Shown here piece after piece: positions 1 to 12,920 of a DNA stretch of 64,000 bases. Position 1 is the stretch's first letter. Each line of letters begins with the position of its first letter. The position numbers and the translations under genes were made by a program. The stretch is taken from contig CP114123.1 of NCBI GenBank assembly GCA_029959195.1, positions 1,860,001-1,924,000 of the forward strand, in the 5' to 3' direction. The notes beneath the pieces were generated by a model. The model had not been told where the DNA came from. It saw only the letters and a program-made list of their open reading frames with translations, and searched no databases. The stretch comes from Dictyophora rubrovolvata. Lineage: Eukaryota > Basidiomycota > Agaricomycetes > Phallales > Phallaceae.

Positions 1-840
1 TTCGAATGCCAGTGTCACGCTTTAGTTTCCATGTATCCCAAACTTTCCATAAGCAAACACAAAAGACCACCAGGTCAGTAAAAATGGCAAAGATATTTGA
101 GACTAAGCTAATTAGAAAATAACGAACTAAATTGTATCACGGTAAGACTTATTAGTTCACTTGTTATGAATGGCACCCCTAATACTCAAAACCTACCGCC
201 AGTATAGCTAGACAAACGTTTAAGAACAAGATTTAGCATAACCATAACTTGGGAATTTATTGCTGACCTTACGCATCCGCTGTAAATTATTGGCCCTAAA
301 TAAAAAACTAAGCCAGTGCTCCCATTGCATTGAGGATTCTTACTACAAATGTTCAAAGCAAGCCCTCCCAAAAACAAGAAGGCTAAAATCCCCGCTATAA
401 TTTTATTCCCCCCACATAGTGAAAACCCTCGAGTGATTAGCAAGCCTGAACGAATACTTGTAAAGATATTTGATATAAACCACATGCTGCACTAACCTTG
501 AACACCAGCAAAACCCACAACGGAGGCAGCATTTTCTACATTGACCAGGTTATTGCACACACTTTTGTTTTTTATTATGATTATGATATCATACCTTCCT
601 TGCTGCAGAAGGAAAGTTAACGTTGTTTGCAGACACCTCAGAACTGTTTAGGCTTACTGCCACGAAGGTCAACCAAAAGGAAAGCCATTGACTGACTAAA
701 CTTCCATATCTTGTAAAAGCGTAAAGCAAATTCGGAATACTAAGTGGTCTGGGTGATAACCACACATATTCCATTTCCTGTGGCATGGCCAGGACCGTAG
801 TGTAAACAAGGAGTGCTGGGGCGTTACTTTTATCATTAAA
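1..840 (-). CDS. DUF6533-like multi-pass membrane protein, partial (runs off the left edge)
   Basis: Reading right to left, the stretch at about 820-700 encodes VYTTVLAMPQEMEYVW followed by a YGSL motif. This is the pattern of the DUF6533 domain at the N-terminus of many basidiomycete seven-helix membrane proteins: a helix, then L/M-P-x-E and a x-V-W pair. A second exon at about 485-260 encodes a basic turn (GGNK) and the helix IIAGILAFLFLGGLALNI, which fits a middle helix of the same family. The C-terminal half lies beyond base 1. Introns separate these pieces, but I could not fix every junction, and the true start may lie slightly upstream of 840. A better-preserved relative is at 54269-55879. 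The family's biochemical function is not known. Family call moderate, exact model low. Confidence 0.5.
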
Positions 841-2645
841 CTGTCCCCTTATATATTATGGGCTAACATACCTAATTCGCTGATATAAAAAAGCACGAGA
901 ACATAACCAATAGTCAGTCAGATGAACACCGAGAATCGGGGATGAGGACCCACGCTACATATGCTTTCTGGACATATTCAGTAGTAACCACACTATTAAT
1001 GAAGATAGCATCAGTAGTATCATTGTTCATTTTTGGAGGCCGTCAAAATGTGAAGGTGCCAAAGGGTTGAGAAGTTAATCTGACCTACGTTCTTGAGATG
1101 TGAGGATAAGTATAATATGGACAGATGGGCACATTAAATAAAAACTGAACCGTCTAGTTCGTTGATACTGTTGATAATCTGTCATGGCTGAGTTGATGAT
1201 CATCTCCTAAGCCTTTTTCTCTCAACTGAGATGAGGTTGATATTCATCAACTGAGGGCTTGAGTTTGGAGATTTGAAATTCTAGCTCCTGATGTCTTCTG
1301 ACAAAAGAGTCGGATATTGTTGAGAATGAGAGTAAGTTATGAGGAGAAATCATGAGGCGAGTCCCCACCGAAAACCCTCACAAATCGAATTATCATCTAT
1401 TTGCTTCAAACCAACGCGATTACGACATCCTTTTCAAATAATCGCTGTCACACAAGTCCTGGTACAGCCTCCTCCACCTGAGGCTGCACGTGGGCTCAGC
1501 CGGATGATAGCCTTGACTTAATCTGCAGCGAGCGCTCAGATCTCATTATATGCGCGTTTATTTGACGGATACATTAGAAATTATATCTTGGAACCGACGT
1601 CATCATAGTCTCTGTATAGCTACTCAAACCAGACTCGTCCCTTTTGGAATCTATTATACATCGGCTTTCTAGTAGTTTCGTAACTCCCGTTTCCTCCCGG
1701 GACCCGGACTCACCCATATCTCCTGTATTTCATCTAGACTTTCAGAATTTGGTTTTTCGCTTGTATTGTCTCTTGCCTTGATCTCCGTTGTATGATGATT
1801 TTTCTTGAGGATCATGGTACTAGTCCGGGCCAATTCGTTACTATCCAACAATATCTAGACCAAGCAACATCTGCATCGTACGTAAACAATGGGAACTCAA
1901 CTTCATTTAGTTAGCCGACAATTTATCTACAAAAATACAATGAAGGTGACCTTTTAAGAAATATGTAACTCGCTTACGCTGGCGTCGACGACTTCAAGTT
2001 CGTGAGCTGTCTACGCAGGTATGACGTGCCAATCAATCTCTCTGCCATCAATCTCTCTGCCATTGTTGTTTCAAGAGAAAGAAGCACTGCAGACTTGTGC
2101 TTGTTCATAAATGATACCCCTTGTATTCGGAAAGAAGATACATATATTTAGTGAGATATTGACAATTGTTCCAAAAGATTTTGAACGTCTGCTGAAGCTC
2201 ATCTCCCGAAAGACCCGAGAAAGACTGCTGGAGTTCTGTGATATCGGCATTATTTCGGCGGTAAAGGATGTAGCCTATAGTCTTTTTCAACTGTTCACTG
2301 TATCACACTTAAATAACTATCTTCTGCAAAATAGGCGAATGTCTGTTTCACCCCTACACAAGCGCTTCAGACAACTGCGCCGGAGACATCATCGATGTAA
2401 TCAGGCGGCGCTGAGAGGACATCTTATCATGATCCAAATAGCCAAACAAGAGCAATTTTAGATATATAGTGGCTTCCAAAGCTCCTAGTTACTCAAATAG
2501 AAAAGCAAAACGATCCACGTCATGCATATACAAAAAGGAAAATTCTATGTGGGTATGTGCATCCAACCCTAATACGAGTTCCGTTCTACGAAAACAACTA
2601 ATTTGATGTCGGAATTTGGTGATGTTATTTCATCAAAGAACTCAC
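841..2645. other. Region without a supportable gene
   Basis: Only short open frames occur here. A 116-codon plus-strand frame at 2111-2461 and a 60-codon minus-strand frame at 1669-1851 have no recognisable motif and no flanking splice pattern that would extend them. The sequence is probably the shared upstream/downstream spacer between the left-edge membrane protein and the transcription factor that ends at 2646, possibly with gene relics. Confidence 0.4.
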
Positions 2646-5188
2646 CTAATAATGAGATTCACCAGATTCTGTCTCGGAAGTCATTTCTTCCGCCTTAGTG
2701 GAATTGATGAAATCCTCAATTAACGCTCTGCCCCATCGCTGTCAGTCTTCTTTTCCATAAATGAACTAGTCTTTTTTCACAAAACTCACAGACTCTTTCG
2801 TGCCGTCGTCCAGCTGTTCCAATCAAACTGTTCGTAAGCAATTTTTTTCTCTTTATCATATGTGTGAGAGCGCACTTACCTTTCCTGAAGAGCTATCAAA
2901 ATATCCCAACACGTGTCAAAAATATCATTATAAAACGCTTCTTTGGAGTTCCCTTCTTCCCCAATAAACAACTGTCCTTCCTCGGAAGAATTGGGTATAG
3001 TTTGGAATGAGCTCCGCCATTTGGCTCGCGATCGGAGGTGAGCGACAAAAATAGCCGTCACCGTGGCAAGACAAATCAAGCTCGGCACATCAGTTACATA
3101 TGCGGAACTGTGTTCGTTGGAACAAAGATGACACGTATTCGTATCGGTAAGTTGGGAAGCGTTGACCGAAGCGAGAATTCCGGAGACTAATTTTAGAACT
3201 GGTGAAAACCAGCAGTAGTCGCTCCGGTAAGCAAGGACGTATTACAAGTGGCGCAAAGGAGGTGTTTACCTTCGTCAACGAAAGGTGTCTCCGTGCCTTG
3301 TGTCGATATCGCGCATATGCAAACTCCAAAGAAGCCGTACATCATATACAAAACCTTAGATTGTGCCTCCCAAATGGGATTGACGGCATGGAGTCCGACA
3401 CTTCCAATATGCACTATCAAAATCGTCATCAACAGCATTTGACAAAGAAAAAAATCGATATCTCTTAAAAACGCACAATGGGGAGGAGTTTTCGCCAACC
3501 ATTCATGATAAGGCTTGATAAAAACTTCCACCATGTCTTCCTCTCTGAGCGGAGGCTAAATCGAGTTTCCTTTTAGTGGGAAACAATGCCATTCGGTTAA
3601 GGAGATAGTTAGTGAATCCACCTTTATTAACTTTTCGAACTCGCTGGAGAATCTTGCATAGTGGTTGAAGACGGCCAATAAACTTGGCTTATTGGGATCT
3701 GACATGGGCATGAGTTGACCGCTGAAATTCGGTAATACTATCCAGGCTTCGTCGTCAAGCTCCAGAGGAAGATTTACTTCGATGCTAGTACGTGGGTGAG
3801 TTGATTTCAATCAGTCTCATTGCCTGGAGTCGAGCGTTTCTGTTTTTTGCTTACTTTTGATCCAGAGACAGGAGAGCCTGCGTAGTCTCCAAGGCCATCA
3901 TTCGTTCTGCTACCACGAGACACCTATTGGAGTTTTAAAGTTCCCATCAAGGTAAACAAAAGGCGAGAATACCAGTAAGCTCGTTTCCATAACTCATTTT
4001 CAAGACTTATTGTCGCATTTTTGTTGCGATGTAATCCTTTTGCCTGTGCCCTTCGTAAAGCGGCGCCAAGTACCACATTACCGGCCTTGCGATCGGGCAT
4101 TCCTAATAAGAACTGATATATCAGCTGTATGTTCATATAATTATTTTCTAGTCAATAAATTTAGCTTTATTCTGAATTGAATCGAGTTTCTTACATGGGC
4201 GGTTTGAAGCTCGGTAAGTGTTATTTCGGTTGTCGTAGCGGTGTGATAATCACATATGCGATTGTAATATTTCCAACCTGCGCTATCCCTTGATGCATCC
4301 ACGAGAGATTGTCCATCCACTCTCGTCCCTTCCAAATCATCAACCCAAATCGCAGCTGACCGTGACTTGGGGACTGCCACCGGTTCCACCTGAAGTTCTT
4401 GGGGAATTTTAGCTAACACACGTGGATCGGCAGAATATCTGCTGGCAACAGCACAAATACCCAAAAGCACCTGTGCGAATCCCGGATCGCGCCTGTGCCG
4501 TCCCTTTGTGAGGTCGGCTTGGAATGTTGGGCAATGAAATAATGGCCAGAAAATATTTATATGAGAAAAATAAATATTTACGAGCTTTTGGTATAGATCC
4601 TCTGGTGGAATTAATGGCAACATTGGAAGATCTCTGGGCGTAGGTGTGTTCTATTATCATATCAAACAAATACAAAAAGTCACACGGGGATTGAGGTGCA
4701 TACAAGTGACGTTACTCACAGAAACTTCAGTTTCCTTCAAGAACTCGGGATTTCCCCTCAAATAAGTGGGCGGGAAAATCTAATCCGCCAACAAAGGGTC
4801 AGATCAAGTTATTAGTTTTCCCAAAAAACTCACCTGCGGTATCAGCCATGTCAGACTATCCCATTGATTTTCGAGCGTTGCCACATATCTGACATAAATC
4901 AGTAATATAGTTAGACTCAGGTAGAATTTTTACTTACTTCTTGGGTATAGCTCTCTGTGTTTGCAAGCGTCCATAGGTACATGGCTCTTTGGCAGTAGCG
5001 CAATGCGAGCACGGAATCTGCACGTCCAATCTCGGTCCAGAGGTGGTATCTGTACCACCAATATTCTTTTTGTCGCATTTAATTTTCTTTGAGCGACATC
5101 TATCGCATGCGTACTCGAGGTTACGTTTCCCTGACGGATGGGCCGGAACAGAAGGTAATGATGGTGATGTAGATGAAGAGGAAGTCAT
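2646..5188 (-). CDS. Zn(II)2Cys6 binuclear-cluster transcription factor
   Basis: The first exon (5188 to about 4934) encodes a Ser/Pro-rich leader and then the zinc cluster CDRCRSKKIKC ... CSHCATAKEPC, the six-cysteine DNA-binding motif of fungal Gal4-type regulators. The loop between cysteines 3 and 4 is about 21 residues, longer than usual. Following short exons encode a linker (VATLENQWDSLTW at about 4880; IFPPTYLRGNPEF at about 4770). A longer exon at 4623-4141 starts the fungal-specific middle homology region (FSHINIFWPLFHCPTF). Further exons lie at 4136-3920, 3900-3850, 3810-3560, 3534-3190 and 3088-2876. The last exon (about 2750-2646) ends in SGESHY and a TAG stop at 2646-2648. The protein should act in the nucleus; its target genes cannot be read from sequence. 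The amine oxidase at 6796 is the next gene upstream, divergent and 1.6 kb away. Some middle junctions are uncertain. Confidence 0.8.
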
Positions 5189-6716
5189 TCCACCAAAGGT
5201 AAAAGATGTTCCTCTCTAGACGAGTTGTGCTGAGAACCAAGGCAAGACTAGGGCAGAGGTAAAAAAGGAGGTGTTGACTGTAACGCGAATATCAAATGTC
5301 TTCCCTCTTTGTAGCTTCTCAAAATGCCACTCAAAAATTATTGTTTCCCTTTCCAGCCGGGGAAAGGGCAGCTTCGGGGAGGCAGTTCCCACGGACACGT
5401 ATATTCCGGCAGAGCTCAATAAGTTAGCCACGCTGTGGAAACGTTTCCCAAGGCCTCTTACAGCACTTTTTGTCATACATTTGCGTCATGCCGGGAAATG
5501 AACACCTATCGATGAAAATCACCGTTAGGCCCTTGCATATTACACTCATCGGAATCGGCCCCTAGCAAAGAAGAAGATAGGTTGCGTTAATTGAGTAGCT
5601 GAGGAAAATCAAGATTGATTTCAAGAACATTAAGCATCGACTTTATCTCATTGGACGAGAGAAAGTCATGCGGATAAATATGTACTTCCCAAGTTCCTTT
5701 GATTCCTACGAAAGCAGCTTTACGAGACTGTTCGCTTCTTGAAGCACCACAGAGTTTTCTTCCTCCGGACCCGGGGTTGATGCGTTGACGTATGTACCTA
5801 GGGCTAACCCTTCTAGCCGGTATCGTTTCGGATCATTACTTCCTTAGAAGTTAATTCGCTTCGACCACTGATAAAACAATGCCACTGGCAGAGCCTGCGA
5901 TAAACCAAAAAAACGAAGACAACTTATGAAACCGTCCTGTTTCGGTACTTTTGCCCTATGCCAGCTGTCTTGCCTCACCGTAGATGGAATGGTATGTGAG
6001 ATCCAATTTAGCTGAGCAATCACCAGACACGTCTCGCGTCCTGACTATGACAGACGTCGACGATCGTGCAACGGTAAGGCATAGACAGTCCTGAAACGGT
6101 GCTTGTTCCTTCATGTCGACTGAGACACGTTTGGGAGGATGATAGATAACCAAACTGGCACTATTAATATCGAAACGCCAACTTAAGCCTGGGTTATCTC
6201 AGGTTGTGCCTGGAAAAGTATCGTGCGTAACGTCCTAATGAGTCTCACATTAGTTTCACACTGTTCATTGACATATCTTGAAGCGTGCGTAAGTGGCAGT
6301 TCCTTCATATGTATTGCGATCTAATTCGGGTAACTTACCCTTAATATGCAACGTTCACATTTACGTTCACATTTTGAATATCACGATGATTTCCAAAACT
6401 CGCCCTTAATCCATAATGACCCTACGCCACTAAAGAAGAAATGCGCCTTTCGGAATGCATTTTGCTAGTGCAATATGATTATCGGAATGGAGCAAACATA
6501 TTGGTCTAAGATAAGAGATATAACACGTTGGGAAAAAGGAGCAGCTCATTCCAGGCGAAGGACAGTGATTGGTCGAAGTCGTCGGAAATTGAATTAGGCT
6601 AGGCGCCTAAGCTTATAGTTTCGAAATTCTGCACCCTATCCCGAGTTCAGAAATAGTATGATGGCTACATCTCTCAAATACAAAGCGTGCCAAGATAGGA
6701 GACCTACTGGCTGAAT
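5189..6716. other. Intergenic spacer between divergent genes
   Basis: This lies between the transcription factor (leftward) and the amine oxidase (rightward). Only short frames under 90 codons are present and none has a recognisable motif. It should contain both promoters, the oxidase TATA element just to the right being the only element I can point to. Confidence 0.5.
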
Positions 6717-6724
6717 TATATAAA
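6717..6724 (+). promoter_or_regulatory. TATA box of the amine oxidase gene
   Basis: TATATAAA sits 72 bases before the chosen ATG at 6796, a normal spacing for a fungal TATA element with a short leader. Confidence 0.5.
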
Positions 6725-6795
6725 GTTCATATGGAATGGAATAAGGCCACTAACTATCTCCTGTCGTTGGACACGACTGTCTTCAATACGCCAAG

Positions 6796-8871
6796 ATGCG
6801 CTGGAATTATATCGTTTTACGTCTTCAACTGTTCGAGGCATTATTCACAACAGGCTATACTGCCGCAGAGAAGGTTCTGAGAACAAAAGTAGCTATCCTA
6901 GGTGGTGGAATGACCGGTATTACCGCTGCCAAGACTCTTTACGAGAACGGGGTACACGACTTTGTTGTAGTCGAGGCTAGGTCAGAATTAGGTGTGTTTT
7001 TAATTATCTGAGTACATTTTTGCTTGAAATGCTCCTTTTTGTGAAGGCGGTCGTATGCAGACATATACTCTCTCCAATGACATTAATGTAGAGTTGGGCC
7101 CGAATTGGATACACGGTCTTGGTCACCTGCCTTCAGAACTTAATCCAATTTATTTCTTGGCTATAAAGCACAATTTAACAACGACGTCTTCTAATGATCA
7201 AGATATGGTTTCATTCGATGACTTAGGGAAGATTGACATAACTGAAAACCTCGAGAAAATCACCACGGCCTGGGAGAAATTCTTGGCCCTTGCAGGTCTG
7301 TTGTTTGCTGCTTGCAACTCGTCTTGCATTGATTTGTATATCTAGGTGCTAGGCTAGATACTGAGGTAGTAACCAAGTCAACAGCACTCCTTGCTACGGC
7401 ATCCCTAATATCTTAGTTTTTGATAACACGCTTCAATAGGAGGCCGATTTGACCGCCAGAGCTGGCTTCCGTCTTTCCGCTTTCAAGCCTAAGAATTATA
7501 TTCAAGAAGCAATGGAATACTTTCTCTTTGATTTGTAAGAAAATCTTACGTGAATTTTAATTTTTCAAGTTGAGTTCTGAACCCACGTGTTTACAGTACC
7601 TTTGGACAACCCCCGGAAGTAACCTCATTTATTGGCGCTGCGAATAATCACAACTATACCATCAATCGTAATTAATTAACGTCGGAATGATAACGGAACC
7701 ACCCCAGCCTAACTCTCTTTAGGATACTCTGATTCAACCAATTTTGTGACTGATCAACGAGGTTTCAAATTCTTGATTCAACGAGAAGCCAAAGAGTTCC
7801 TTAACATCAGTGACTCAAGACTACTTCTGAATCACACGGTGACGAATATCACATATTCTTCTGAAGGAGTTCGAATACAGACCGTCCAGAACGTCACAAT
7901 TCAAGCTGACTTTGCTATTTGCACATTCTCGTAAGTTTGTGAACCGGTACACTCCGTTTTTCGCTCTTCAAGCTTCATTATTCCGTAGATTGGGTGTACT
8001 CCAGAATGATGACGTCAAATTTTACCCGTTATTACCTCTTTGGAAGCAAGAAGCGATTTACGGAACTAACATGGTGACTACATACTTGCAAAATCGCTTT
8101 TCTTCAATTCTAATTACGATTTAGGCGACTTACACCAAAATCTTCATGAGGTTCAATGAGAGTTTCTGGACTGAAAATGAGTTCTGGATCTACGCAGATC
8201 GCAAGCGAAGAGGATACTATCCAATCTGGCAATCCCTCGACTTGCCAGGTTTTCTGCCCAAATCGAACTTGCTACTGGTCACTGTAACAGATGGAGAAGC
8301 TCTCCGAATTTCAAAACAATCCAAAGAAGAAACGCAAACTGAAATCATGGACGTACTAAGATCAATATACGGAAATTATATCCCTGACCCAGAAGAAATC
8401 GTTTACAAAAACTGGCACAGCGATCCTTTATTTAGGGGATCTTATTCGAACTGGGGCGCTTCTTATCCCTTTGATGTCTTCCGTAGATTACGTGAACCGC
8501 TTTATAATCGACTTTGGTTCGCTGGCGAAGGAACGAGCACTGCTTTTTTCGGATTCTTACATGCATGTTCTACTTTATTCTGTTCTCTAAATTCGATGTT
8601 TGATGCATCGCTTATAGGGTGCCTACTTGGAAGGCCAGAAAGCTGCTACAGTCATCGCTAAACTTATTGACAATCCTGGGAAAGATCCGAACTTGAGCAG
8701 CACTGGTCATAGAAGAGTGGGCGAACATTCGAATGGGTTTTCAGAGGTAAGTGTAGTGTGTATTTTATACGAGCTATAGCTCACTTTGCAATTTAGCTCC
8801 GTGGTGATTCATTAAATGAGCTCCGCGAGCTTAGCGCTGCAGGAGCCAAACTCCTGCGCATTAGACTTTAA
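6796..8871 (+). CDS. Flavin-containing amine oxidase (polyamine oxidase type)
   Basis: Ten exons (6796-6991, 7047-7295, 7346-7365, 7440-7534, 7597-7667, 7723-7930, 7989-8073, 8125-8562, 8618-8746, 8797-8871) join to 1566 nt, an exact multiple of three, giving 521 residues. The N-terminus carries the FAD dinucleotide fold VAILGGGMTGITAAKTL followed by VVVEAR. The splice into exon 2 makes GGRMQTYT and then ELGPNWIHG, the family's GGR and G-x-x-W-I-H-G motifs. The C-terminus has LWFAGEGTS and FLHGAYLEGQKAA, the second FAD-binding block. The family oxidises secondary amino groups of spermine/spermidine or related amines using FAD and O2. The substrate here is an inference. No clear signal peptide is seen. 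Exon 3 is only 20 nt. The intron after FLH starts with GC instead of GT. Confidence 0.88.
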
Positions 8872-9370
8872 GTCGTTGTTTTGTTGGTTTGTTCGAGTAA
8901 GCTTAACACACGATCTGTATAATTCGATATGAAGCTCTAATGAAATGGAAATTTTCTTTCTCTGGAGAACCGAACGTAATTAAATTGAGCCGACGTCTCC
9001 TTCAATGATCGATGATCCACGAGTAGTTGTACAAGCAACCTTACAAACAAAAAGCCTGTTCTCCTCGACAGCGTTGATTCGTAAATAAAAACCCCCATAC
9101 ACAAGGTAATACCTGAGAATTGTTGATAACAGCTGGGCGCGCACTGATTTAATACATCTATTCGCACTTGAGCTGCTGAGTGGCTTAATAACTGAGCGAC
9201 TATCCGTATCTCATTAATTTCACGTCACGTATCATCAAGATTTCTATGTCTTTTGGGCTGGTATCACTGATTTGAGAAGAATAAAAATCTATTTTGGGCG
9301 TTTCATGGGCAACTTGGTAGAAAATATCTCAGGCTCTCATCAACAGCGCTAACGAATAATGATGGCTGTA

Positions 9371-10658
9371 TGCGTATGCGATCTCGTCTCCGTCTGTTGC
9401 TGACTAGCCTGAGCAGCAGGGTTGTACTTCAGTGCCATTGACGTTCGGTTTCTCTGGTCTCTTGTTCCGCAAGGATTAGAACGTCTTCACCCGCAGTAGC
9501 AAGTCCGGCACCGATGGCACAAAAATCCAGTACGACGTAAGTCTGTAAGCTGACGAAACTTGTTCATCTGTTTAGTTTTCATAGACCGATTACATCTGGT
9601 GGTGGTACAACGTCCCCGTCCCCGTCAATGTCCACTAATACCACACATTCGTCCAGCCGTATGTTGACTTTCGTCTGTTTAGCAGTTGCAGTTTCCGTAG
9701 ATCATTTACCTCTGACCATGGTGTAGTGTCGGGGTTAACTTCCTCCACAAATTTGTCAAGTAGTCAATCAACTAATTTAACGTCCGAGCCGCCGCCGCCG
9801 CCGCCGATACCCAGCCCTAATACCACACATTCACAGGACACTCGCGATCACGACGGTACGTTGACTTCGACTACAACTTTGGTAGTGACGTAAGACCGGT
9901 ACATTACTCATTCACTAGAAAGAGCTATTTACTTTATTGTTTGCATAGGATGACAATTCCACTGGGAACAACGACTTCAGGCACAGTAGAATGGTTAACG
10001 ACGGTGCAAACAGGTTTAACCGTGTAACTATGTTCCTCAACTTTGCGCTTTGAAATTCTCTCTCCCGTAATTCTAATAAAAATCGCAAAATAGTCAACTC
10101 GTGCTTCCTTCGGATTTTAACCTTGCAAGTTCAAATACCCACGGATCCAACAACTCAGCTACCATCGGCATCGTATTTGGCGCCATCTCGCTCGCACTCC
10201 TATTTCTCGCTGGAATGTTTGTTATACTCAGACGTCACTTTAAAAAGAAATACTCCGAAGATCGATTAAGACAGTTTGAAAAGTTTGCACAACCAGCAAA
10301 CGTAGGTCCATACAATACAACCGCAGCGCAAGCGGGTATATCTCACTTGCGTCGAGAGGATCTGGAATCTGCGGAGGAACTCTCAGAAGAAACTGCGGTC
10401 ATGTCGCCTATAATAGAATACCGTGAGAGTCGTCGCTCTCCCGTTGAAGGTACGTACTTTTTGTGATATATCTAATGTTTTGGTTGGTACTAGGAGTGTT
10501 AATCAATTTGAAACGTACTAGTAGTACCTCGATTGTATACAGATGGAAGTTCGGTGTCGACGGCCTCGAGCTTCATTACTGTATCTTCCGTTCCTGTTCC
10601 TTTTTATGAGCGCATTAAAGAAGCCCGACGAGCTGGAATTAGGAAATACACCATGTAA
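9371..10658 (+). CDS. Ser/Thr-rich single-pass membrane protein
   Basis: The coding signal is a Ser/Thr/Pro-rich extracellular part (exons around 9480-9535, 9595-9655 and 9700-9890, including a run of six prolines encoded by CCG repeats). One transmembrane helix follows at about 10160-10225 (IGIVFGAISLALLFLAGMFVIL) with a basic stop-transfer RRHFKKK. A cytoplasmic tail of about 100 residues ends RRAGIRKYTM with a TAA at 10656. The intron before the helix exon appears to use the GT at 10025, giving TGLTVQLVLPSDF. The architecture (mucin-like ectodomain, one helix, acidic tail) resembles Mid2/Wsc-like wall sensors and many basidiomycete surface proteins of unknown role. The start is uncertain; 9371 is the best nearby ATG, and one internal junction near 9660-9700 is unresolved. 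Confidence 0.55.
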
Positions 10659-12049
10659 TAATTGATTTCTAAATTGACAACACAGGACATTGGGACGGAC
10701 TTTTTAAAAATTTCTTGGAGCTAAACAATCTTAGCACTATCTGTTTATCAATGTCTACCTATTAATGCTCACGCGGTATCAATACCTGTATTTGTAGCAA
10801 TTAGTAAACTACTAGTACCTTCTGGCCGTCAGGCACATCTGTACAGACAGTGCCGAAAACTTTGGCCTAGGTAAACTGAATGTACATAGTACCTGCACTT
10901 CCCCGCGTGTTTTTTTAAGGAGAGAAAAATAGAATAAATATTGCCGAAGGTCGTCCACTCTGTAATCATAAACTGTTGTAAGTAAGAGTGCGGTCGGGTG
11001 GAATTTCTAATGTACTGAGAGGTTGAGTTTGGAGAGATGAACAGGCTCTGGCGTAAGCGAAATGAACAAATAGAGGTCCTCCAAGCCGTGGGCGACTTTA
11101 AATATTTGTCCTCAAGCGTCAAGAGAAGCAAGTTGGTGTTCGTGCAAATGCCAGTATCGCGTAGGTCCTCTAAATTTGACGACGAATTCATAGCTACAAA
11201 AAAATATCAACGAGTGTGCGGGACTACAATACTAATAAATAACTCACAACTCACGGAACGCAAACAAAAATTTGTTCTCCTAAGCGCAAGAACACAGTCA
11301 GTACTGGACCAAGCGAGCGGCGATCAAGAAAATGGAGCGGATAGCGGGGAAAAAGCCTCGTTCAACCGCTTGCACTTGAGCAAGTCGGACATGATCTTTA
11401 GGAAAAGCTGTGGTACATCAGCGGCCCAGCAATACTTCATTACTTTTTTGATAGCAAGATGACTCGACGACGGTTCCGGCACGACTCGCAGTGGACTAGG
11501 CCAACGTTATAAACGTGCTGATCTGACGACGCTAATGAAATCATGTAGTGAGTTTATAAACTTCTGGAGACAATCATACCATCCGTGTCGAGGGAATTGG
11601 ATCATCTTTTGCCCACAGCTGCTTCTGCAACAACCCAATGTCCATCCCATCTGCAACAGGCCGGTTCCGAGTTTGTGTCGTCAGCTTAAAAGTGGTGGCA
11701 CAGTCGGTTTTCGCATACTGAAAAATAAAATAAAACCCAATAATTAGACACGTAGAAGAAGGCATATATGCGTGAGGAAACTTGCGAGGGTAAACACTCG
11801 TGTGAGGCTTGAAGGAAGAATAGTGTTGGTTTCGCGGCGGAACTGAGTATAGAGATTAATTATGTGCAAACATGTGTGGTTGAAACACACTGACCATACC
11901 GACGAATAACCCCACCATATTCAGCAAGGAGCGCGCGACCATAGTTTCTTGAAAACTACCGGAACAGACCTGAGCGAGGTAGTTCAGAAACCCGAATAAA
12001 TTTCCTAAAAAGTATACCGTTTGAGTGTGTGAGGTAGAGTGTATGCTAT
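10659..12049. other. Mostly non-coding spacer
   Basis: Short frames only. A 141-codon plus-strand frame at 11037-11462 lacks recognisable motifs, and no splice pattern extends it. The one identifiable element is the U6 3'-end fragment at 10933-10964. Confidence 0.4.
10933..10964 (-). repeat. Truncated duplicate of the U6 snRNA 3' end
   Basis: These 32 bases match 12937-12972 (3' end and flank of the U6 gene) except for a 4-base deletion. That deletion removes the right arm of the UUCG-loop hairpin. Similarity stops at once inside the U6 body and a little way into the AT-rich flank, so this is a DNA fragment, not a second gene. Confidence 0.6.
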
Positions 12050-12693
12050 TTAACGTACGTTTTGGTGGGACTGGCGCACCCTTGGCGAGAACATCCTCCG
12101 GAGTATTATAAGGAAGTCTTGGTTCTGATTAACTATGCGATTGAGGAAGTCAATGAAGCATCGACGGATGCGTGCCTGGGCCACAACGGTTGGTTTGACG
12201 ATATTTTTTAATGACACGGTTGTCGTGTTCTTCCATCCTGCTCGCAATAATGGCCGTGCCACCATGTGCTGCCAGTCGTTCGGCGTCTTCTTAAATGTTT
12301 GATGATGAGGCGATACGTTCCCAATTAACACTGACAAGTGCACCAATAACAACTGATCTGACTTCTGGGTGAGTCCCAGCCCATCTGAGACAGGCGCCTC
12401 TGTTGGATTGGTGGATTGGATCGCATATCGTGCGCAATAACTCATCAGGAACTATCTCCACCTTATTTCCTTGCAGCCACAATCCTTCTTAGATCCATAA
12501 ACCAGAGCTGACAAAATTTCGAGAGCCACAGGCACAATTCCGACTTATGAAAGTTTCGTAGAGAATGGTTGGAGGGTTGGCGAATGGAAGCCCGAGAGGA
12601 TATAAGAGAGTCTCTTGCGGAATGTGGTAGATCGGATTCTTCGATGCTGAGCCTGTTTGAAACTTTGAGGAGAACATGTTGGTCGAGAGCCAA
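12050..12693 (-). pseudogene. Possible decayed coding locus, unrecognised
   Basis: Successive minus-strand frames look coding-like but do not join cleanly. They include a stretch around 12670-12490 (NPIYHIPQETLLYPLG), one at 12482-12294 (EIVPDELLRTICDPIHQ, then HPEVRSVVIGALVS), and a phase change near 12291. Stops and frame changes occur where splice sites are not obvious. I do not recognise a family. It may be a broken gene or an intron-rich gene I could not resolve. Confidence 0.2.
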
Positions 12694-12920
12694 GTTGTAG
12701 AAAACGGGTCACAGTTTTATACCAAATGCTCACGATTATGCGAGGCGTGACACGAATTTCAGTTTCAACAGAAACTCAGATTATCCAACAAGATGAAAGA
12801 TGCAATGTCAAGATACCTGATTTGTCTTTACTTGAATATTTTCTCTCTGCAGCACGACTTGCGTTGTAAACACAATTAATAGGCATAAAATTGAAAAATG
12901 AGCATTTCTCCATGGATTTC

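Noticed and set aside
11037-11462. 141-codon plus-strand frame
   Set aside because: No recognisable motif, unusual composition and no splice continuation; kept as unannotated spacer.
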